Positions 10,688 through 22,632 are shown, numbered from the stretch's first letter. The stretch: 64,000 bases of DNA from Miscanthus floridulus (GCF_019320115.1 NC_089591.1:59261702-59325701), one strand, 5' to 3'. Made by a program: numbers and translations. Notes: generated from the letters alone by a model not told the origin.

Positions 10688-12816
10688 AGGATATCAAGGA
10701 TCCCCACCTCGTATGGATGATAGGGTTTATGTTTCTCGTCAGTTTTGTTGGTCTTTTTGCTCTGGTGCCTCTGAGAAAGGTAGATGCTTCACTTTCCCAC
10801 TGTATTCTTCAGGGAAATTCTGCAAAAAAAGATTCCATGACTATCAACTGGAGTACATGTTTTCAGGTTATGATTGTGGATTACAAACTGACTTACCCAA
10901 GTGGAACTGCTACTGCTTACCTCCTCAATGGATTCCATGCACCGCAGGATACTGAACGCGCAAAGTAGGCGACATTAACTCTTGTAACCTGACATCATTA
11001 TTAAAAATCAAGCATTGTTATTGATAAGATCATATTTTATTTCAGGAAACAGGTTAGGACGTTAGGCAAGTACTTCTCCCTTAGTTTCCTTTGGGCATTC
11101 TTCCAGTGGTTCTACACAGCCGGGGATCACTGCGGATTTGGCTCTTTCCCAACACTCGGCCTTGAAGCTTATAAAAACAGGTCAGTATGGATGTGTCCTG
11201 GACTCTAATTCAGAAAAAAGCTCCAAACTTACTTAGGAGTATTTATTAAGTGATTAGTTGATTACAACGTAGTCATGCATACATGCTCTAATGAGTACAA
11301 TATTCAGATGCACTAACTACTCTATTTGTCTTAGGAAGTGTCTGCTGGCTATTCTCGATTTTATAATCATGCTCTCCTGTGTGATTAGTCATAGTCCTAT
11401 TGTTCTTAAGTACCTAAAAATTTATCATTTTGCAGGTTCTTTTTTTATTTCTCAACTACTTATATTGGTGTTGGAATGATCTGCCCTTATATTGTAAATG
11501 TGTCTCTTCTTCTTGGAGGCATCATCTCCTGGGGAATAATGTGGCCATTGATCCGCACAAAGAAAGGAAGTTGGTACCCCAAGACTCTTCCAGATAGCAG
11601 CCTACATGGACTGCAGGGTTACAGAGTAAGCTATAATTTAGTCCTACTAGCATGCAAACTTTTGCTTTCTGCAACCAATGTATTACCCAGAACTGAGAAC
11701 ATAACACTGCAGGTGTTTATAACCGTAGCAGTAATCATTGGGGATGGCCTGTACAACATATTGAAGCTACTTTATCGCACAATAGAAGCCTTCATATCAA
11801 GGTACAGGAATAGAAATACAAACACGCTTCCTGTGTCCAACGATGGCACCCCTGCTAATACCACCGAAACTGAGTCGTTCGATGACAAGCGTCGTCTTGA
11901 GCTATTCATGAAGGATCAAATTCCCAAGACAGTTGCATTGGGAGGCTATGTCGTTCTGGCAGCTATAACAATCGGTTGTCTCCCTCTCATGATCCCACAG
12001 CTCAAATGGTACCATATTTTGGCTGCGTACATCGTTGCACCTGCACTGGCCTTCTGCAATGCCTATGGATGTGGCCTAACAAATTGGTCCTTCGCAAGTG
12101 CCTATGGTAAACTTGCAATCTTTAGCTTCGGTGCGTGGGCAGGTGCTTCACATAGTGGTGTGCTTGTGGGACTGGCTGCATGTGGTGTGATGATGAGCAT
12201 TGTGGGAACAGCTGCTGATCTAATGCAAGACTTCAAGACTGGGTACCTGACACTGGCCTCGCCAAGGTCCATGTTCATAAGCCAAGTGATAAGCACTGCC
12301 ATGGGCTGTGTTATTGCCCCCTGCGTCTTCTGGCTGTTTTACAAGTCATTTGATGTTGGAGCGAGCGATGGCGCTTACCCAGCACCTTACACATATATGT
12401 ACCGTAACATGGCGATCATGGGCGTTGATGGATTGACCCTTTCAAAGCATTGCTTCACATTATGCTACATCTTCTTTGCGATCTCCTTCGCTGTCAATTT
12501 GATCAAGGACCTGGTGCCGAAGAAGGTAGCGAAGTTCATCCCCATCCCCATGGCAGTAGCCATTCCTTTCTATGTTGGAGCCTTCTTCACTATTGATATG
12601 TTCTTGGGCTGTATGATACTCTTCATCTGGGAAAGGAAGAATAAAGCTGAAGCAGACTCATTCGGACCAGCAGTTGCATCCGGCTTCATGTGTGGCGACG
12701 GGCTCTGGGCACTACCCGAGGCTATTCTTTCTTTTGCAAATGTGAAACCTCCCATTTGCATGAAGTTTTTGTCAAGGTCTGTTAATGCCAAAGTGGACTC
12801 TTTCCTTGGGAACTAG

Positions 12817-13768
12817 TGGGTGCTAGTTTGATAGTAGAATAGAATTTTGTGTTTCTTTCATAGTTGAGTGGTTAAATAATTCTGTCAATTTGTGGAGTCT
12901 CATTGGGCAGTGGTCATAGCTTTTTAGTAGTGACTAATGAAGAACAATTAGAGAAGTTGCCTGATTTCCTTAGTGCTGCAATTGTCCGGTTGCTATATCT
13001 AGAATTTAATTTTCGTGGTCCAGAATATCTCTAGTGAATCAAGAATGCAAGATTGCAAATCTGCTTGGTGTTAGTACTGCACAGTCGACAAATCATGTGA
13101 TTCTGTGAGGCAAGACTTCTTCTTCTTTGCTATAACTATAAGCCAGGTCTGCAGGTATGGTCGAATCTGATAAGTTCAGACTTCTGAAGGAATAATTGGG
13201 CGTTTTGGCCTTTTGGGGCTCAGTCTTAAACAGGAACAGCCATCATGTTCACATATGCCCAGCCTCGTGCACGGACAAGTCTGCAGCAAATGACCTGAAG
13301 GGATTAGGATTACGAGCTCGCTGTAATCCTCGCCCTGTCTTCTCGGTTCCTCAGCTGCCTGTTGTTGCTTGTGTCCGACACCAAGTGCCGCAGCATTTTT
13401 CTTCACGTAGTCATGGTTTCGCATTTCCCGATACATGGCTCGCCGAAACCATTGGATGCCTGCGGCCGGCTAACAAAGCTTCAGGCTTCAGCTGTCCAGA
13501 TTCCTGAAATTACGCACGAAAGGCGTCAGCGACAGCAGCCGACAGCGATGCGCTAAATAGGACAAGAACGCAGTACATTTTTCTTGCTATAACCAGGCTT
13601 CCAAGGCTCCAGATTTGTTTGGGACAGGCTTACGTGGAGTATATAATGTTGGTGAGTGGTTTGAATGTGTGATGACTGCCTAGTGTGTATTGCAGGAGAC
13701 TGCCTAATCTGAACTTCTGAAGGTCAGTCCATCGGTTCCGTTCGCAGCTGAGTGGAAATCGTCAGACC
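12817..13768 (+). other. Spacer between the two YSL genes; promoter of the second
   Basis: This holds the 3' flank of the split YSL and the upstream region of the intact one. I see no coding homology. It contains the TATA box annotated at 13640. Confidence 0.7.
13640..13647 (+). promoter_or_regulatory. TATA box of the intact YSL gene
   Basis: TATATAAT lies about 120 bases upstream of the ATG at 13769. That is a plausible distance for a TSS near 13675 and a 5' UTR of about 95 bases. Confidence 0.5.
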
Positions 13769-16518
13769 ATGGCGTCCGCCCACGAGCAGGTGAAAAGTGA
13801 CGCCGCCGCCGGTGCAGTCACCAGCGTCGCGGACGTGAGCGAGCTCAGGCAGAGGAGCAAAGCCCACAACAAGCCTGGCACGGATGCGGAGGACAACGAG
13901 GCGGGGAGGAGCGCGGCGGGGGGCTGCGAGGTCACGGACTCCATCGAGCGGGTGTTCGAGTCGGAGCCGGTGCCGCCGTGGCGGGAGCAGGTGACGCTGC
14001 GGGCCCTGATGACGAGCCTCTTCCTGGCCGTCCTGTTCAGCGTCATCGTCATGAAGCTCAGCCTCACCACGGGCATCATCCCCTCGCTCAACGTCTCCGC
14101 CGGCCTGCTCGGCTTCTTTCTCCTCCGAGTCTGGACGGCGGGCGTCAAGGACCCGAAGCGGCCGTTCACCCGCCAGGAGAACACCGTCGTCCAGACCTGC
14201 GTCGTCGCCGCCTACGGCATCGCTTTCAGCGGTACGATCGATGCGCCGCCAGCTGATGTGCTCCCTGTTCAAAGCTCACCTTGAAATCTGACTTTGACTC
14301 GTCCGCCGCCACTGCTGGGGTCAGGTGGCTTTGGGAGCTACCTGTTTGGCATGAGCGAGACGATCGCCAGCCAGGCAGCCGAAGAAAACAATGCGGACAA
14401 CGTGAAGGAACCCAGGCTGGCGTGGATGATCGGCTTCCTGTTCCTCGTTAGCTTCGTGGGCCTATTTGCTCTCGTCCCCCTCAGAAAGGTGCCTTTGGAT
14501 TGTGATCGCTCCTCCTTTTTTGTCACAGAAGACTGAAAGTCTGAAACTGACAAGGTACTGGGATTTGCTTTTCAGGTTATGATCATAGATTACAGGCTCA
14601 CGTATCCGAGCGGCACCGCGACCGCTCACCTCATCAACGGTTTTCACACACCGGATGGCTCTGAACGCGCCAAGTAAATACTACGTATTAGTGCAGAGAT
14701 ATATGCTTGTGCACTGATCTGATCGATTGCAGTCATCACCATGTAACATCCGTGATCATCATATATTGCAGGAGCCAAGTGCGAACGCTGATCAAGTGCT
14801 CCGCGGCCAGCTTCCTCTGGGGCTTCTTCCAGTGGTTCTACACGGCCGGGGACGACTGCGGATTCGGACATTTCCCTGCACTAGGCCTGGTTGCCTATCA
14901 GAACAGGTATCTGAACCCGTCCCTGTCCCGCCCCCCCCCCCCCCTTCTTTTCTTCTTTCTGAAACCAGCAACCAGCCCCTGTCTGCAGTTCCTAACTTCC
15001 TATAATGCTTCAGCTGCCTGCTACGTGAAAACTATTCACTGTCTTTGCTGTTGCGGTGTTGCCAGGTTCTACTTCGATTTCTCGACGACTTACATCGGCG
15101 CAGGAATGATCTGCCCGCACATCGTGAACGTCTCTGTCCTTCTTGGAGGAATCCTCTCGTGGGGAGTTCTCTGGCCTCTGATAGCCGAGAAAAGAGGGAG
15201 CTGGTTTGATGCAAAACTTGCAGACACCTCACTTGAAGGAATGCAAGGCTATCGGGTACTTTGCCATCTTCTGTTGAATGTTTCCTGATTCCTGTTCCAG
15301 ATCTTGTCAAAAACGCAACGGGAACTGCAATTCAGGGTGAGGCTTCAATCTGATTTCAGCCAAGCAATCTGAACTGTGTTGCAGGTGTTCATCGCCATCG
15401 CCATCATTCTCGGAGACGGCCTATACAAGTTCGCCACGGTGCTCATTCGCACCGTCGCCTCGATAGCGGCGGCGTCAACCGAGAAGAAGAAACTCTTCGG
15501 TGCGCTCCCCGTGAACAGTGACGACAGCAACGGCGCCAATCCCGCGACGGCGACGCCACCCTCGTTCGACGACGCTCGCAGGACCGACTTCTTCACCAAG
15601 GACCAGATCCCAATGCCGGTCGCGATCGGCGGGTACGTGGCCATCGCCGCCATCTCCGTCACCACCGTGCCTCGCCTCATCTTCCCGCAGCTGGAGTGGT
15701 ACCACGTCCTGGCGGTGTACCTGATGGCGCCCGTGCTCGCCTTCTGCAACGCCTACGGGATGGGCCTCACGGACTGGTCGCTCGCGTCCACGTACGGCAA
15801 GCTCGCCATCTTCACCTTCGGCGCGTGGGCCGGCAAGTCCCACAGCGGCGTCCTGGTGGGGCTCGCCACCTGCGGCATCATGATGAACATCGTGTCCACC
15901 GCCGCGGACCTGATGCAGGACTTCAAGACCGGGTACATGACGCTGGCCTCGCCGCGGTCCATGTTCGTCAGCCAGGTGGTCGGCACCGCCATGGGCTGCG
16001 TCATCGGGCCCAGCGTCTTCTGGCTCTTCTACCGCGCGTTCGCCGGCGTGGGCACGCACAAGAGCGCGTACCCGGCGCCCTACGCGCTCATCTACCGCAA
16101 CATGGCGATCCTCGGCGTCGACGGCTTCTCCAAGCTCCCCGGGAACTGCCTCACGCTCTGCTGCGTCTTCTTCGTCGGCGCCATCGCCGTCAACATGGCC
16201 AAGGACATGGCTCCGGAGAAGGTGGCCAAGTTCATACCGCTCCCCATGGCGATGGCCATCCCGTTTTACATTGGCCCGTACTTCGCCATCGACATGTTCC
16301 TGGGGAGCGTGATACTCTTCGCGTGGGAATGGGTGGACAAGGATCAGGCAAACGCGTTCGCCTATGCCGTCGCGTCCGGCTTGATCTGCGGCGACGGAGT
16401 GTGGTCTCTGCCGCAGGCGCTGCTGTCTCTATTCAACGTGAAGCCGCCCATATGCATGAAGTTCCTATCGAGGAATTTGAACGACAAAGTGGATGATTTC
16501 ATTGGAACTTTGTCGTAG
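13769..16518 (+). CDS. YSL: Yellow stripe-like (YSL) metal-nicotianamine transporter, intact
   Basis: Proton-coupled oligopeptide/YSL family transporter, a membrane protein expected to carry Fe(II), Zn, Cu or Mn chelated by nicotianamine or phytosiderophores. Exons are 13769-14231, 14325-14488, 14576-14673, 14772-14906, 15066-15255 and 15385-16518, all with GT...AG introns. The spliced length is 2184 bp (727 aa), slightly long for the family. The start ATG lies in a strong context (ACCATGG). Residues 1-65 are hydrophilic and acidic, as in other YSLs. About 14 hydrophobic segments follow, including [74 protein letters not shown] and [18 protein letters not shown]. It ends [18 protein letters not shown]. 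Third codon positions are very GC-rich, unlike the AT-richer paralogue to the left. It most resembles the group of rice YSL10-13-like proteins rather than YSL15/YS1. The exact orthologue and substrate are not determined. Confidence 0.96.
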
Positions 16519-16966
16519 AGAACTCAAGGAAGAACAAGCTTGAATAATTATGACGGTGAACTACTTCTAGCAGTTGAAAGGAAACTGAATGCATTATGCA
16601 TGATTAGTGCTTTTGTGTCAACAAGAAATGTTTTATACTTAACTCTAAAAAGAAGAAATGCTTTATACAAAGAGTCAAACAGTAGTTATCTTCACACACA
16701 TTTATTCTCTGATGATATGCTTATACTGTATGACCCTGTCCCTGGGCATGCAGTCGCATATACCAATATGGCAATATACCATTCAGATAAGATGGCCAAT
16801 CCTCTCTCTTCTCTTCCAAAAAAAAAAAAAGACAGCCAAGGAGTTACAAACCACCAACCTTTCATCATGGTTGAACAATTTGTCGCCACTTCCATTCCAG
16901 CATCATGATACAGCATTATTCTCTCTATATGCAGTATTGGCAGTTGACTGATGCATAGTAAGTAAT
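16519..16966. other. Short convergent intergenic region
   Basis: 448 bp separate the stop codons of the YSL (plus) and DUF177 (minus) genes, so it contains both 3' UTRs. There is an A13 run near 16819. I see no coding homology. Confidence 0.7.
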
Positions 16967-18438
16967 TCACTTAGGCGCTTTATCCAGGGTATTCTTCAGA
17001 TCAAGAAGTTTTGACCACCTTTGGCTGGAAGTCTTCTTCCTCTGGCTACCACCATCTGCAGAATTAGAGGATCATGACAAAGATCTGTACATTACTGATT
17101 GAAATTAAGTGCAGTTAATCGTAGCAAGTGCATACATTGCCATATAACTGTAGACTTTTCGCAGGTCTCCGAACATGAACTCTGCATGTGATGTTCGCAT
17201 ATTAATCAGTAACGTCACTGACCAACCTAGCATGCAGGCTGTAATCAGGACCGGTGTTTCACCTTAGCGGATGCAGTTAATCGTACGGTCTCTTGGATTA
17301 CCGAGTCAAGATCGACTTCGTCTCCTGGTCTGACATAGATGACCTGTTTAAAGTGGAGATAAGTTGGAACTGACGTAAGTGTTGCTTCAGAAATTTGAAC
17401 AGAAATCTCAGCGCTGCTAGTTCCAAACTCATACCGATGGATCAGTGTCACCGAGATCAGGCAACCCACTCTGATCTCTCCTGGTTGAAGACAGAACCGT
17501 GAGATTGAAGTGTTCATCGATCTGCAGTGCAAGAGCATGTCATCAGTTGTCTGAAATAATTGAGTGCATCTGCATATGTGCAGGACCTGAAATAAGATTT
17601 GATTACAGGTCTTAGACAAGTGTCGAGGTTGATGCCTCGGTATCTTTCATGCTATAATTGATGGTATCTCTCCGAGGATGGTAAAGGAGATCATTTCGAA
17701 TAGTATCATAGAACGGAGAAGATTTTGAGTGAGAGAACAATACATTTGTGCAGTACGGCAAGGAGCAGGAATCGCATACTTTTCTGAAGGATGTGAGGAC
17801 TCGCCCTTTTATCGACATCCCAAACTGAGTATGCTGAAAACAAGTCACACGAATATCAGTTCCTCGCCTCCGAACCTATCTATCTACTTGTACTTGATCT
17901 AAATCACCACATGTTCTTCAGACCCATCATTAACTTATAAATGCACGGGCACACTCATCATTCATTCTGTTGCTGTAACCCAGGCAATTACCTGCTGTAC
18001 CAGAAGATGCACGAGTACATCAGCATCCCTCTGCCCGTCCTCGATCAGATCGTCTAGATGCAGCTGCCGCAACGTCAGCTCGATGTCGTTGCTCCACTGA
18101 TCACCTCCGCCGCACGACGTTCCGACGGAGACCAGGCTCTGCCGCGCGCCACCGGTTCCCCTCCGGCGGGTCCTCCGGAGGCTCTGAATCGAGACAAGCA
18201 GCACCACGAATTGAATGAGCTTCCAAGGATCACCCAAACAAATCATCGTGAACACTGCGCTCTGTACCTGTGTGACTCGCACTTTCTTCAGTGGCTCGCT
18301 CGAGTAAGCGTTGTCTTCAGTGGAAAGCTGCGCGTGAACGGCGAGGCTTCTGCATCTGGCGCGGCTTCCGCTGCTTGCCAGCTGCGTGGTGACGGAATTC
18401 GGCAGCAGTCTCAGCGCGCGGTTGCAAGCTCTCGCCAT
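16967..18438 (-). CDS. DUF177 / YceD-like protein, probably chloroplast (23S rRNA accumulation)
   Basis: The plant homologue of bacterial YceD (DUF177), a small protein linked to accumulation of large-subunit rRNA and expected here in the plastid. Seven exons on the minus strand: 18438-18268, 18183-17992, 17833-17744, 17521-17435, 17343-17263, 17181-17136 and 17055-16967. All junctions are GT...AG and the frames join, giving 756 bp (251 aa). The N-terminus MARACNRALRLLPNSVTT is rich in Arg, Ser and Ala and lacks acids, like a transit peptide. Family hallmarks are LRQLHLDDLIEDG, the Cys cluster CDSCSLPYC, IYVRPGDEVDLDSVIQETVR (the core YceD motif), and SSCSETCEKS. The C-terminus is QRWSKLLDLKNTLDKAPK. 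Exon 6 is only 46 bp. It is convergent with the YSL gene. Splicing was inferred by eye; the last five exons are the surest, and the 84-bp intron 1 is the least certain. Confidence 0.85.
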
Positions 18439-20147
18439 GATATCGGAATTTGCCGTGCAGTGCAGCGGAGCCTGGTCCAGGCTGCTGTGGCGCTGAAGCC
18501 TTGAATGATACTGCTGTTACCTTATCAGCTTATCGTTTGCTCCACCGTGGCCGTAAGTGACACGTGGCACTTGTTTGAACAGAACACATGTGCATCACCG
18601 TATAGATGCTTCTGCAGTGCTAGTGACCTGTGAATGAGTCTCGCTACAAATTCAATTTCATCTACACAAACGAATTCAATTTTCATCTACACAAACGTAG
18701 TGTAATTTGCTCTCTCGTGTATCCATGTGATGATTACTAAATTATACAAGCGTTGTACTCTGTTATAAAAAGTATGGTCCTGTTCGCTTATGCTGAAATT
18801 TGGCTTATGCTGATACTTATGCTGAAACGTTGCGAGAGAAAAACACTGTTTCATGGCTAAAAAGTAGCTCAAGCGAACAGGGCTTTTCGAGGACTTAGAT
18901 GTTTTGATATTTGATCAAATTAATTATGGAATATGTTTTCATAATAAATTTAGTTGAAGATATAAATTTTAATGCTATTCACTATAAAATTGATCAAACT
19001 TAAACTAGTTTGACTTGTATAAATACTATTGTATCTCTTTTGGGAGGGTGGGAGTACGTGTTAATCCTAAGTTTGCACGAGATGCATATCCGGAACTACC
19101 GAGATTATTCCTCTTAATGTGGTTTCATCATATAATTATAACCTGATTTAGATAATTTAGTCTCACACTATGACTCTATCTACTAGTACTATTATCATGA
19201 AAAGGAGGGTCCCCACTCTAACCGATGTGGCCACATTGCCGAAGGCGGAGACGGAGGGATGTTGTATAGCATCTCCAATAATTTCAAAAAACAGTAGGGT
19301 AAATCAATGAGCTTTTGCAAGTAGCCAAAAAATTTGGGAACATATTTGTTGAGTTTCTTCAGCCATTTCCAAAATCCTATTCTAAAATATAGAACACAAT
19401 TTTCCATAAGTAATCCGACTATTTCTAAGTTACCACAAGCACTTACATTTTTTTTCTCTATTGTACATTTGCATTGGGGACCCTGTTCTTACTATTTATT
19501 CTCCCCCATGTGTAATCCACCTCCATATTGGCCGATTAATAGCGCGTGTATATTTTCACACAATTAGATTGATTTTCCCATGTGTTGGGAGTTGGGTTAA
19601 GGCATTGTTGGAGAGCGTTTTTTCCATTCCTGCTAAAAAATCAAAACTGAGAGTGGGTCTTGAAAACTCCTGGAGATGCTCTTACCGGATGGATGGCGAG
19701 GAATTCCAATTGTCGCTCTCATCTCTTATCTTAGTATTTGGCCAAAAAAGTCTCCATATTAATTCTCAAAGTCTAGAAATCACCATATTAATCAGAGAAA
19801 ATAAAATCAAAGTGGCACTCTACATGTTGACAAGTTACCCACCACTGCTATTACGCAAAAAATATTCACCTGTAAATACCCTTGTATCTATTTCTCTCTT
19901 ACCAACCCACGCCATTATTTTAAAAAAAATATCTTCCTTAAGTTGATAAGTCAATGAACCTTTGTGTTTAAAGGAAAATGACTGAATATTTGTCTTGGGG
20001 AAAAAGGAAATTCAAAGGTGCACTTTAAATTATCTTTTGGTATCAAATAGTATAATATAAAAAAATAAGAATAGTTCAATTACTAGAGTTTTAAAAAATA
20101 ACATAGAAAATTTTAAAATGTATAACCCAAAAATGTCAACTACGCTA
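18439..20147. other. Intergenic, AT-rich, MITE remnants
   Basis: Upstream region of the DUF177 gene followed by AT-rich DNA. It holds the small hAT-like MITE at 18776-18884 and, right after it (about 18890-19058), a decayed Stowaway-like remnant containing TTTGATCAAATTAATTATGG. Short open frames at 19334-19946 show no family features. Confidence 0.6.
18776..18884. mobile_element. hAT-like MITE, GTTCGC family
   Basis: 109 bp with terminal inverted repeats GGTCCTGTTCGCTT...AAGCGAACAGGGCT and an internal GAGAGAAAAACACTGTTTC. Three other full-size relatives and one truncated copy occur in this window. I did not see a clean 8-bp target duplication. Confidence 0.75.
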
Positions 20148-20406
20148 CTCCCTCTGTCCTTGAATAAATAGATTCCTGTAGTTGTCTTAAGTCAAACTTT
20201 TTAAACTTTGGCCTGAATTTGTAGAAAAAAAACATCAAGATTTATGATATCAAACTAGTATATGGGAATGTACCATAGAATATATTTTCACAATATATTT
20301 ATTTTATGTCATGGATGTTGTTACTCTTTTCTATAAAATTAGTCAAATTTAAAAAAATTTGACTGGCATAGATTCTAGAAATTGATTTATTTGGGGACCG
20401 AGGGAG
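20148..20406. mobile_element. Stowaway-like MITE
   Basis: 259 bp with ends CTCCCTCTGTCC...GGACCGAGGGAG and flanking TA (20146-20147 and 20407-20408), as expected for Tc1/Mariner-type MITEs. The body has the long AT-rich inverted repeat typical of the family. Confidence 0.88.
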
Positions 20407-22513
20407 TAGTATGGAAGGCAAAATATGTAAAGCTAATACTAAAACTTTGATATCAGCCAATGAAAAAGAATGTTGACGATGCCATTAATATGCAGATGTG
20501 CTAAGTGAATGTACAAGAGGATAAGAGTTATTTCCTTCGACCCTAAATAACTATCTTTTATAATTTTCAATGAACAACTTTGACTAAATATATATAAAAT
20601 AATGTTAATATTTATAGTACAAAATTAATATCATTAGATAGATCGTTAAATATATTTTTATAATAAATTTATTTAGAGATATAAATGTTGCACGTATTTT
20701 CTATAAATTTAGTCAAACTTAAGGCACGGAACAAAAAAAACGACAGTTATTTAGGAACACATAAAACTCTACTTCCGGTGACAATAAAGGGCGCGTTTGA
20801 TTTCTTTACTTGGAGCTGTGTTGCCTCGCTGGGAGAGGCTTCACAGTGAGACCATGCGTTTGGTTTTGTTGTCTGGTCGTATTGGGGTTTGTGCTGGCGA
20901 GAATTGGCTCGCTTGTGTGAAAGGGAAAACGGCTCGCCCGGCCAAGCGAGTTTCTCGTGGCGCGTGCCAGCACAACAAAGCAAGGCGAGGCGAGCTGAGG
21001 CCTCGAACCAAGCGTCCCCAAACACTCTTGAAGCCATTAACATTAGAGTAGGACATGAGGGTAAAAGAGTATAAGTTAAATTGCATATGTAAACCACGCA
21101 ATTGCATTGATCCCTCACTAGTTTTTTTTTCAAATCAAATAAAACAAGAGAGAAATGATTAATTATTCTACGAAAAAGTACCCCGATATTTGTTTGCCGG
21201 GCCACTAAGGATGCCTAGCTGAATTTACACACAGGTTGGTACCGGATGGCCCAGCCCAACAAACCAACAGGGCACGCGGGGCCGGGCCTTCGTCTCAAGT
21301 CTAATCTGGAGCAGCAATCAGCCAAGTCGCGTCACTCAAACGGTCGAAGCCAGATCGCACGGCCCGGTCATGATACTGTACTGTACGTCTAGATTCGGAT
21401 TCCTGACCGCTCGTGGCGTCCGGCCCCGATCCTGCCAACTGATGGGCAGATTTGGCTTGTGGCTCAGTCTGCCTGCGAGTGCGAGCACATGGAAAACGCC
21501 CGGCCCGGCCGGCACCCAGCAACCCTTCCGTCGCGTCACTGCGTCAGCGCAGCTGGTGCTGGACGCATCGCCATCCTAGCCTGCCGCCTGCACTACCGGA
21601 CGTCGTCGCTGCTTTTGGCGCCCGGGTGCTCCTCCATCAGAAATTCATCAGAACTCAGAAGTGCAAGTGCCCTCTCATCAATAGTTAACTTTTCACTTTT
21701 CGGCCTTCATGAACAGCCCGCTCCGGCCACGCTTTTGGCAGCCGCTTGGACGCATCGGATCAATGTCGTCGTCATCTGCAAACCGTGGTGATGGATGATT
21801 TGCTACTCACAAAAGGCAGAAAACGCGCGTGCGGAAACACGCTGCTCGATCGCGACGCTCAGTTCCAATCCAGCCACGTTGGAACGCCTGCTGCACGCTG
21901 CGGTCCTATTCTGCTCGCACTGCCGAGCACTCCTGTAGTTTCCACGGCCGGTTCTTCTAACTTTGGTGCGCGGAAGAGTAGAAATGCACCTTCCGACCAT
22001 CGGCGGCCGAACGAAGTTGCTGTCGCCTGTCGGGGAGACGTGCTGCTTGGGTGCATGCATTATGTGCATGTGAACCCAGTTGCGGCGACGCACGTTGCAG
22101 GAACCCCGGTTAAGATATCCTACTCTGGCTTTGGAGGAAGCGAACGGAGAGTTTGCATTGGCTTGTGTTCATCAGGGACGGACAGTGCCATCGCTTGGTG
22201 GCTGGTGCCGAGTGCCGTTCAGAAAGTAGCTTTTGTTTTTCTTTTCCCAGTACTTATCGCCCGTGCCTTCTAGGTTGACATGTACTTGATGACGCTTCAT
22301 AACCTGTGAGGCTGTAACAAAGTGTTACGTTGCATGCTCTAGCGAATTGCGCATGCGCTCGCGTCTTTCGCTGACGACTGCCAACACTCCTGTAGCGTAG
22401 TGGGTTCTCCGGTTAAGGGAGATATATCGATCAAGATTTAATAATGCTGGTGGCACTGAAAATCTCTTCGGCAGCGAACCAATAAAATAGCGGCAAAGAG
22501 CCGTTGTATAGAC
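20407..22513. other. Intergenic region without a recognised gene
   Basis: 20530-20735 is a decayed Stowaway-like remnant. 20786-21030 looks like another small repeat, with GGCGCGTTTGATTTC at one end and AACCAAGCGTCCCC at the other. 21240-22310 is GC-richer and has several short open frames on both strands (the longest is 175 codons), but none has a recognisable domain. I make no gene call. Confidence 0.5.
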
Positions 22514-22632
22514 GGCCTGTTCGCTTGTTGGTTTCAGCCAGCCCAAACCAGCCAGTCAATAGTGTTTTTCTCTCACAATAAACCAGCACCAGCCAACTTA
22601 AACCAGCCCAGAAACCAACTAGCGAACAGGCC
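22514..22632. mobile_element. hAT-like MITE, GTTCGC family
   Basis: 119 bp with inverted ends GGCCTGTTCGCTTG...TAGCGAACAGGCC and an internal AGTGTTTTTCTCTCACAATA, which is the reverse complement of the core shared with the other copies. The flanks (...TATAGACG and GAAAGACG...) are only roughly alike. Confidence 0.8.

Larger units (their letters stand above)
5241..12816 (+). pseudogene. YSL: Yellow stripe-like (YSL) metal-chelate transporter split by a Copia insertion
   Basis: This is a member of the OPT/YSL family, membrane proteins that co-transport protons with Fe, Zn or Cu bound to nicotianamine or phytosiderophores. Exon 2 is cut in two: 5241-5314 (start GGFSSYLYGMSGTIAKK) and 10693-10779 ([19 protein letters not shown]). 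Exon 3 is 10867-10964, exon 4 11046-11180, exon 5 11436-11625 and exon 6 11713-12816 (stop TAG). All visible introns keep GT...AG. Exons 3, 4 and 5 have the same lengths (98, 135, 190 bp) as the intact paralogue downstream; exon 6 is 30 bp shorter. Exon 6 carries [20 protein letters not shown] and [18 protein letters not shown] and has no stop or frameshift. The insertion puts a stop two codons inside the LTR (TGT TAA). Exon 1 is not seen. It is a pseudogene for the full-length protein, although a shortened product from the right half is conceivable. Confidence 0.92.

Noticed and set aside
10630..10968. Open frame running from the LTR into YSL exon 2, suggesting an LTR-YSL fusion protein
   Set aside because: It begins at GTG, with a stop just upstream and no ATG in the LTR part. 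The first in-frame ATG is within the YSL exon at 10717.
15475..16496. Long open frames on the other frames of YSL exon 6 (194 aa minus, 266 aa plus)
   Set aside because: Shadows of a GC-rich third-position gene; no domain features, while the YSL frame has clear family motifs.
21240..22310. Possible gene in the GC-richer intergenic block (175-aa frame)
   Set aside because: No recognisable domain, no codon bias and no clear splice pattern; overlapping frames on both strands of similar length.
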